A DNA stretch of 64,000 bases from Ceriagrion tenellum (taxonomy: Eukaryota; Arthropoda; Insecta; Odonata; Coenagrionidae), in the NCBI GenBank assembly GCA_963169105.1, contig OY720635.1, positions 155,573,645-155,637,644 on the forward strand. The letters are read 5' to 3'. Below, in pieces: positions 56,870 through 64,000 of the stretch (the stretch's first letter is position 1; every line of letters begins with the position of its first letter). Both the position numbers and the translations under genes were made by a program. The notes under the pieces were generated by a model. It saw only the letters and a list, made by a program, of their open reading frames with translations, had not been told where the DNA came from and did not search any database.

Positions 56870-57345
56870 ATCCTGATACATTTTTGAGAGGTCTTGTGAG
56901 ACATTGGAGACCTCTCTGAGTGGTAGATGTGCTTGTGGGACTCTGGAGAAAGTGAGATGCAATCGAGATATTTCAAAGTATCTTTGAGATTATGACATGA
57001 GGGGACATAGTGGTGTCCCAGAGATATGACTGGAAATCTCTGAGATTTACTGATACATTGTTGAGAGGACTTGTAAGACATTTGAGACCACTCAGAGATG
57101 TCTCTGAGATGCATACATGTTGGGTTGGGTATTGTAAAGATATCTCAGCGATGTAACAGGGACATTTCAAGACATCTCTGAGATATCTCATGTGATGTCT
57201 CAGAGACTATGAAATGATAGGACATAGTGATGTCTCAGAAATGTCTCAGATTAGTCTAAAAGACAGTTCGTGATACATCTCAGAGAGGTCTTGTGAGACA
57301 TTTGGGATCACACAGAGACGTCTCTGAGATGTCCTTGTACTATGT
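56870..57345. repeat. Degenerate minisatellite rich in TCTCTGAGA
   Basis: The self-complementary word TCTC(T/A)GAGA(T) appears more than ten times on both strands. A longer unit, GATACAT...GAGAGG.CTTGT.AGACATT, recurs at about 56876, 57050 and 57271 (spacing 174 and 221 bp). The minus frames over it are artefacts. May be the inside of a MITE with subterminal repeats. Confidence 0.75.
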
Positions 57346-57469
57346 GGGATATTCTATTATTACAAGAGCTGCGACATAATACATATCTTCTGAGGAAGAA
57401 CAATGTCATAGTAATATTATTTGATTGTAAAATAAGGATCAAAAAAGTCGGCTGCAATCAACCCTCTCT

Positions 57470-58640
57470 TGCTCTTGATATATTGATGCACAATGATGAC
57501 TTGTATACTAAAGCACTTCAAAAGATTATCATTCTCTTCACTCTCCACTTCTCACGAAAATTCATTTCCCTGCTTTGCAAGGCATCTCTAACAGTCGGAT
57601 TACATATTTTTTTACCAATAGAGCCCAAGCAGTGACCATCATCACTAATGACATAAAATATACATCATCCTACCAGGAGGAGGTAAGAAGTGCTCCTCAT
57701 GATTACATTTTAGGGCCCTTGATGGTCTATTTTTACATTAATGATCTTTCTACATTAAGAAATAGGAAAATCAATGTATTCAACAATACCGAGGGCACAA
57801 ACCACCTTCTAAAACATGATGACATCATTTCAGGCACAGCTCAAAATGTTGTCCTCAGTATGAGGAAATTGTGCTCCATGAGCTAGGTTAACATACGACC
57901 AAATCCTCTTTTTTTTTTCTTCCCCTCCACAAAAAACATAGATAACAGCCCACACATTCAATTTTCCAATTGCAGATTAAAGTGAGAAATAGATACTAAG
58001 TTTCTTGGTTGATTCACCAATTACAATTTGAACTGGGACTCCGACATAAATTTCCTTTCATTTTGAGTAACCTATGGCTGCTATTTAATCAGATAAATGA
58101 TTCAAACAAACAATCTAAAAACTGCTTTGATTATTTATTATGTCCATATTTATAGCAGACAAAGTGCACCCTTTTAGCCTGAAGGCTCTCCCCTAATGAA
58201 ATTCACCTTTGCAGATTACAAAAATGGGCAGTAAGAATCATTTATAAAGCTAAAAAAGAAATGTTGCATGTTGCCATCTGTTTATACAATTACTGATTCT
58301 TCCACTTCCTGGTAAATAGGTTTTACGCACAGTAATTTTCATTGGAGAATCCAAACCTAAGCTAAACCTTAAGATGAATTATGATAATATTGACCTATAA
58401 CATGCAAGGCAAACAGGATATTGCTGTTAGACAACACAACCCTGCCCCCTAAAACTCTGGGCCTATAGCCATGAATACAAATTATATTGCCAACTAATAT
58501 TATCATTCAAAAAGGAATTATTACCAATGAAGTTCAAAGCCAAACCAAATTGAGTCTTGGATAACTATTTTTATTCAGTTTGAGAATACCTAAATTTCTC
58601 AACTGATGCCATATATATGGTTGTGATGCTTTTATTTCCT
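57470..58640 (+). pseudogene. LINE reverse transcriptase fragment
   Basis: The frame at 57575-57886 reads YFFTNRAQAVTI, then HDYILGPLMVYFYINDLSTL, matching the RT block ...Y..R.Q.V.(...)VPQGSILGPLLF..YINDLP. Downstream, frame hopping gives FLG..LNWDSDINFLS, TNNLKTALIIYYVHIYSRQS and an ALFRLQKWAVRII-like YKAKKE, then YNTRQAN and a decayed C-terminus to about 58640. These are the palm, thumb and tail of a non-LTR polymerase that copies its own RNA at the nicked target. The catalytic YADD box is not readable. Many stops; clade not resolved but not the RTE family seen elsewhere in the window. Confidence 0.7.
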
Positions 58641-59627
58641 GTGATTCCATTAGTTAACACAGTTTACTTTTTCTATTTTTGATGGGGCCAATATATGTTC
58701 ATTTCAAATCCACCGTGACCATTAAGAATTTATTATTAATTTCTGGAGGACATAGATGGGAAAATGAATTATGGGACTTCGTGGGTCAGCAAAAGGTGAA
58801 GCAAACAGAAATATATCCCACATTTTTTAGATTCTGAAGCGGTCATACAAAAGTTTTTCTAATTCCTCTTACCCCTTCTCACAGTCAGGTGGGTACTAGT
58901 GAGGTTATGGTATCATGTGGTGCCACAGTCACAGGCAGCAGCACTGAAGGACTTCTGTTTTAGAGAGAGTGTTGGTACCATTGGATGCATGGTCATACGG
59001 AATAAAAGAAGAATTGGTATGCATCTCTTATATAATGTATTTATCTTGAGACTGAGATAACATATGACCCTCAATACAAACATGACACAATCAAAGAGGA
59101 ACCTTGTGACTGAGAGAAATTACTAACTCGCAGCAGGAAAACTCTGATCATGCATGCTTATTTATCACATAAAGTGCCAGTTAGCTGAAAACTACACAGA
59201 CAATGTCAGAAGCATTAAACATTGTGAGTAAACTTCCCTTAAGCAGGAATATGGCTGCAAATTGGAAAACATTCAGGCAGCATATCCTGTCTGCCTGGTC
59301 TAGATGTAGACATTCCATAGATGACCATCTAAAAGCTTGCGTGGACAATTAGACTGCAGTCCAAATACTGATAATTTAGCAATAGGAAAATTTTTATAGA
59401 CATCCCTTTAATCTTAATTTTAGCAACAAGTGTATAATGTTGAACTGATATCACATTAACAACAGATATTCAACTTGGCATTGTTGCTAAATAACCGTCA
59501 TCAGAAGTGGTACTACTTTACTCTGTTTTCCTCATGGGTTATGTTGTTTACATTACAATCTGATTAATAGATTGTGTTACTCCTAATAAAGTTGTATTGA
59601 TTATCTTTGGGTATATGTCATTACTGA
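58641..59627. other. No gene recognised
   Basis: AT-rich flank of the TIR element. Confidence 0.3.
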
Positions 59628-59630
59628 TTA

Positions 59631-59755
59631 CACTGGCCAACAAAGATTTTGTCCTAGAGACGTTGTTGGGTGATCTTCGATGTCTTTTTCGTGCTGATTC
59701 CGAATCTGTGCTTAGATTCTTTCTATCATGTCTAGTTTCCTTAGGACAGCTGAAT
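59631..59755 (+). repeat. Left terminal inverted repeat
   Basis: ~125 bp, about 80% identical to the complement of 61820-61947 with small gaps. The ORF at 59597-59815 that reads through it is spurious. Confidence 0.85.
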
Positions 59756-60083
59756 GTATGTTTTTGCTATAGCGAAAGTAGTAATTTCTTTCATTTATAT
59801 ATTGTGATAGCATGAGCAGGTGAAAATAAAACTTTCCCGTCAAAACATGTTGTCCTACGATGTCATGCCTTCCTATCCTGTCAAAACATGTTTAAATTTG
59901 CACTATCCTATCGTTTTGTTCAAAGCAATGCTGAATCAGCTGCCACTTCACATCAGTATGTGACTAACTGTCGGCGCGTGAAGATGTTTGTTTTTTCTCT
60001 GAAGACGGTTTGAGAATTTTGTTGCTCCCAGGAAATTGCAGCTTATTACATTGTAATCGTTGTGAAGTGGCCTAGTTTTCATC

Positions 60084-61741
60084 ATGCCTAGACAGTGAGT
60101 GAACCGCCCCGATGACTTTTGTTACGTGTGCGGTGAAATTACTTTCAAGGCTCAAAGGCGGAACATTACTCCCTTTTTGAGACAGTGTTATAAACTTTAT
60201 TTTGATTGTCCGTTGGGTGACCAGGATAAAGGATGGGCGCCTCATGTGATGTGTAGCACCTGTGTAAGGCTTCTCACTGGCTGGACTGAAGGAAAACGTC
60301 ATTTGAAATTTGCCGTCCCCATGATTTGGCGGGAAGCTAAGGATCATTTTTCAGACTGTTATTTTTGTTTAACAAAAATTAAAGGAATTACACCAAAGTC
60401 AAAACACACAGTAAAATATCCAAACAACCTGGAATCAGCGATATGACCGGTCCCTCACTCTGAAAATTTACCAGTGCCGGAACCACCAGAAAATGTTAAT
60501 CTTAGAGAAGATTCAGAAATTAATCAAGAATGTGAGAATGAAGGATTCGAAAACTCGAAGGACCCAAATTTTGGACCGAGTACATCTGATGGACCTCGTT
60601 TTATAACGCAAGAGGATTTAAATGATCTAGTGCGCGATTTAAATTTGTCCAAAAAGCAGAGTGAAATCTTAGGATCACGATTAAAGGGTTGGTAATTGCT
60701 GGATCCAAATATGAAAATTTCTATGTATCGATCTCGCCATGATGAATTTAAATTATTTTTTTCTCAAGAAAACAACCTTATTTTTTGCAATGATGTTCTC
60801 TCTGTTATGGACACTCTTAATTTTGAATACAACACAGATGATTGGTGTTTGTTCATTGATTCCTCCAAGGTCAGTTTAAAGGCTGTTCTCTTACATAATG
60901 GAAATGAACTCCCCTCGATACCGTTAGCTCATGGAACTGACATGAAAGAATCTTATGAGAATATGCAGTTACTTTCAGAAAAAATTCACTACGAAAAATA
61001 TAAGTGGAAAATTTGTGGCGACTTAAAAGTAATTGCAATTTTACTAGGCTTACAGCTTGGCTACACGAAATATTGTTCCTTCATCTGCGAGTGGGATAGC
61101 AGAGACAGAAAAAATCATTACTTGAAAAAAGATTGGCCAGAACGTAAAGCACTCGTTCCTGGATCCAAAAATGTCCTTTTTCAGCCTTTGGTCGATCTGA
61201 AAAATATTCTTTGCCACCTCTACATATTAAATTAGGACTTTTTAAAAATTTTGTGCAAGCCGTGGACAAAAATGGCACTGGTTTTACTTATTTGAAACAA
61301 AACTTCCCTAAAATCAGTGAGACAAAGAACAAAGAAGGAATTTTTGTTGGGCCACAGATTAGGGAAGTGCTGAAGGATTCGGAATTTCAACAGAAAAAAG
61401 AGTTCAACGGAAAAAAGCATGTGGAACACATTCAAAAATGTAGTTGAACATTTTCTAGGAAATATCATGGCTGAAAATTATCGTGATCTGGTGGCTAATC
61501 TAATTAAATCATACCAAAAAATGGGCTGCAATATATCTTTAAAATTCACTTCCTCGACTCACACCTGGACTTTTTTCCACCAAACCTTGGCACTGTTAGT
61601 GATGAACACGGTGAGCGTTTCCACCAGGATAATTTACACATGGAAAAATAGTACCAAGGAAAGATCAGCAACATGTCAGCAGATTACTGCTGGACACTGA
61701 AAAGGGACGTGCCAGATGCTAAATATGTGAGAAAATCCTAA
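60084..61741 (+). pseudogene. Multi-copy arthropod zinc-finger-like gene, broken copy
   Basis: Starts at ATG 60084 (MPRQ, stop, VNRPDDFCYVCG). An N-terminal Cys-rich domain follows: DDFCYVCGE at ~10, GDQDKGWAPHVMCSTCVRLL, VPMIWREAKDHFSDCYFC, likely a zinc-binding module (CxxC ... CxxC ... CxxC). After an acidic linker comes the second domain: LNLSKKQSEILGSRLKGW, MYRSRHDEFKLFF, DWCLFIDSSKVSLKAVLLH, SIPLAHGTDMKESYENM, WKICGDLKVIAILLGLQLG, CEWDSRDRKNHY, PPLHIKLGLFKNFVQAVD, FVGPQIREVL, VVEHFLGNI, GERFHQD, stop, YQGK, DYCWTLKRD. I know this family as abundant, near-identical uncharacterised proteins in arthropods; function unknown, though the GD.K..A and D..D-type blocks could be a nuclease/transposase core (inference). 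Damage: in-frame stops at 60096, 60444, 60693 and 61649, and frameshifts near 61212, 61400-61418 and 61543. Confidence 0.82.
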
Positions 61742-61819
61742 GTAAGTACCCATTTTTTCACATTTTTTTAATGCACGATTTATTTGCTGAAACCCCCTTC
61801 AACCCCGATTTAATCCGGT

Positions 61820-61947
61820 TGTCCTAAGGAAACTAAATGTTATAGAAAAAATCTGAGCCTAGATTCGGAATCAGCACGAAAAATATCTCTAGGATCACCC
61901 AACAACATGTCTAGGAGAGAAAAAAAAATTTTTTTTCTTGACCAGTG
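61820..61947 (-). repeat. Right terminal inverted repeat
   Basis: Complement of the left repeat, ending TTGACCAGTG. Contains an A8-T8 stretch at 61922-61936 that the left arm lacks. Confidence 0.85.
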
Positions 61948-61950
61948 TTA

Positions 61951-63689
61951 TATATCCTGTTTCAGCTTTGATTCTTTTGATTTTATTTTATTCTGTACTC
62001 TAGCATTATTTTATTCTTTGTGTGAAAGAAGGGATGAGTTGCAGTGTTTTAAGCCAATATTATTTGTCAGTAGGCAATAGAGACAACAGCATTTGTTTGC
62101 AGCCATTGCAAAGATTGTTTCAGAATATGATACAGAGAATAAAGCAAGTGCACAAAAGAAAAGCTAGAGATTCAATCCCGCGCCTGATTTAGTTAGTATG
62201 GCAAAGACAAAGGATTTTAAAACAGCAACATCAATAAATCCGACCCTCACAGTGAAAATATTAGTTTCTACTATGGCTTGGAAAGTTGAAGTCGACATTA
62301 GTTGAGCCTCAACTTTTTACTCAGAAAGTTCATCATTGTGAGATCGACTTTAAATTCTTAGGATCAATTAAAAGTTTACTTTAAACTTTTATATGACCAC
62401 AGATTTGATTTTCAAAAAATATTTCATTGACTGCATTTCACAAGGTGCATTTGATGTTGTGCATTCTTAGATAACATAAAGCATGATTTACTATTTTATA
62501 GAGGCATAAATGTCAGGGAAGGAAGGTCAGGAGGAAAAAAGATGCCATTTTGAAACTTATTCAAGGGCTATTTCTCAGGGAGTCCCACGATGATCCCAGA
62601 TTTAGGGTGAAATAGTTTTAAAGAAGACTGATCAAGGTTATCAGCACTTTAGTTCATAGACTTGATGCCTCCATTAAGAACACTGTGAAAAAAGAACATT
62701 GCCCCTGTCTCCATTTTTTAAAATGCTGTACCGTATCAGTGCATGATAGCAAAAGGTTGAATAATTAAAAACTCAGCACTCCTCACTGCCCCTACCCATA
62801 CTTTTTCATGATCTATGGACTCTTCTCTCTCCTTCAATGAAGAAAATGGTAGCGCTGAGCAATGTGGACCTTTCATTATTCAGTCTGACCCATTGATTGT
62901 TTCATTTTTCACAGCTAATTTTAGACACTTCCCTTTTGGCCACGTTGATGAAATTTGGCACAAGAAAGTGGTTGTATGTTTCGTTGAGTGCTGGCGAAAT
63001 TTTATAAATTTGACCTTCTGACCCCAGAATGGGGGTACAAACCCATATCAAAATTTTGCTTTATGGGACCTCAATGTCAAAAAATTCCAGATACAAAAAA
63101 GTCAGAATTTTTCTCCTGAAATTTTTTATCTATGGGCATTTGAACACATGGAACACCTTGAAAACACTTTGGCTTTCAAAAATCCAACCATGACCCCACA
63201 AAGGTCACAGTCAAGGCCACAGGGATGACATAAAGCAAAATAGGGCAACAAACATGTAGAATCATAGATTTTAAAGGGTGCCCAAGTCGAAGGCAATGTC
63301 TTAAGAACCCTCCAGGCATTCATTGACCTCCAATGATTACCTTGGGGTTAAAGGTCAGGGAGAGTAGGCAAGCAAATCCAGGAATCATATCAATCATAGC
63401 ATGTTTGCATTTAGGCACAGTGGCCAGCAGGGAGTTTATTATTATGAATGGAAGACAGTAGATAATAGGTAGAGCATGAGAATCATCTGGTTCTGAGTTC
63501 ATTTTCATTGCACATAGAGCCAAGGACTAAGTTTAGAGGATAAGGTGAGAAGATTGAGCTGGACAAAAGCATATCCTACACTTTTTTCAATCTCAACAAC
63601 TATGAGGCATATTCAATCTATGTCATGCTAAGCATGAGATGCAAGCCGATGGCAACTGGACCCTTGTTTCTTAGAACTGATGCCAGCAC
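61951..63689. other. No gene recognised
   Basis: AT-rich. 62860-63300 contains CTTTTGGCCACGTTGATGAA, ATTTGACCTTCTGACCCC and TCCAACCATGACCCCACAA, which look like an interspersed repeat in style, but there is no second copy in the window to confirm it. Confidence 0.3.
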
Positions 63690-63899
63690 ATGGTTTTCAG
63701 TCTCATTGCAAGGCATCTGACATCAAAACTGGCAAGCCGAAGTGATACGCAGGAATATTTTAGAAAACTGAGAGACGGAAAAGAGAAGTGCACAGTTTGT
63801 AATAGAGAATTTGAGTACAACAGGAGGAAAACACTACAAATCTTGCTAATCCTTGGGTACATCCCCCTTTGGTCATTGGAAGAGAAGGCAATGTTTTAA
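63690..63899 (+). pseudogene. Possible BED-like zinc finger scrap
   Basis: The frame gives SKLASRSDTQEYFRKLRDG then KEKCTVCNREFEYNRRKTLQ. A DGK..C..C...Y.....T..L pattern is that of BED fingers found at the front of hAT transposases. The aromatic W and the HxxxH end are not visible, so support is thin. Confidence 0.2.
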
Positions 63900-64000
63900 T
63901 CACATCAGTGGTATACTCTGTGGTCTCAGGAGTGACTGCATGGAATTTACTCAATATTGTAAATGAAGTAACTTTGTCATTCTCAAATAAAATTTATGTG

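Larger units (their letters stand above)
59631..61947 (+). mobile_element. TIR-bounded DNA transposon, 2317 bp, CACTG ends
   Basis: The left end (59631-59755) and right end (about 61820-61947) are inverted copies ~125 bp long: CACTGG.CAA, CCTAGA.A.GTTGTTGGGTG, TTTTTCGTGCTGATTCCGAA, TAGTTTCCTTAGGACA. The element is flanked by TTA on both sides (59628-59630 and 61948-61950). CACTG termini with a 2-3-bp duplication are those of the CMC (CACTA-like) group, though a transposase of that type is not recognised. The cargo is the broken zinc-finger-like gene at 60084-61741 in plus orientation. Confidence 0.8.

Noticed and set aside
56851..57191. 87-aa and 72-aa minus frames
   Set aside because: Translations of the TCTCTGAGA minisatellite.
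59597..59815. 72-aa frame upstream of the zinc-finger-like gene
   Set aside because: Lies over the terminal inverted repeat and its mirror is found at the other end of the element.

Overview
This window reads as arthropod (probably insect) nuclear DNA. There are no operons and no long intact ORFs. The sequence is AT-rich with scattered CpG-rich patches and microsatellites. Decayed copies of many eukaryotic mobile-element classes are present: Penelope-like elements (PLEs) with GIY-YIG endonuclease, RTE-type and other LINEs, tRNA-derived SINEs, hAT-like and CACTG-ended DNA transposons, and fold-back elements. The species cannot be fixed from the sequence; the multi-copy zinc-finger-like gene at 60-61.7 kb is a type I know mainly from arthropods and some other invertebrates. 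I found no rRNA gene, CRISPR array or convincing functional tRNA.

Layout. 1-345: tail of a PLE copy cut by the window edge. 386-664: inverted repeat of another PLE terminal region. 5.36-8.32 kb: LINE fragments into which a head-to-head pair of PLE 3' ends was inserted, with a 15-bp target duplication. 8.5-9.3 kb: first copy of an unclassified dispersed repeat, with a 105-bp internal duplication. 10.3-12.3 kb: two small hAT-like elements with 8-bp target duplications, either side of a CpG-rich block and an RTE tail. 12.4-18.5 kb: more LINE fragments, a tRNA-SINE and a large fold-back. 20.4-21.5 kb: palindrome, MITE and long AT/CA microsatellites. 23.1-23.8 kb: a second copy of the first PLE, carrying the clearest hammerhead-like motif. 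25.1-28.9 kb: CpG-rich patches, two SINE heads, a possible coding exon and a LINE tail. 32.6-39.3 kb: another copy of the dispersed repeat and two direct-repeat families. 40.4-42.5 kb: RTE endonuclease fragment and a truncated SINE. 48.3-50.3 kb: small secreted-protein-like ORF, nested inverted repeats with PLE-type terminal motifs, and a Helitron-like tract. 51.4-56.2 kb: possible exons of an unrecognised plus-strand gene. 56.2-58.6 kb: minisatellite-like tracts and a LINE reverse transcriptase relic. 59.6-61.95 kb: a 2.3-kb element with terminal inverted repeats around a broken copy of the widespread zinc-finger-like gene.

Most recognisable coding sequence is mobile-element debris. The main points of interest are (i) hammerhead-ribozyme-like motifs recurring at the ends of several different PLE-like elements, (ii) the TIR-bounded structure that explains why the zinc-finger-like gene is multi-copy, and (iii) several well-delimited small elements, two with near-perfect or perfect 8-bp target duplications.
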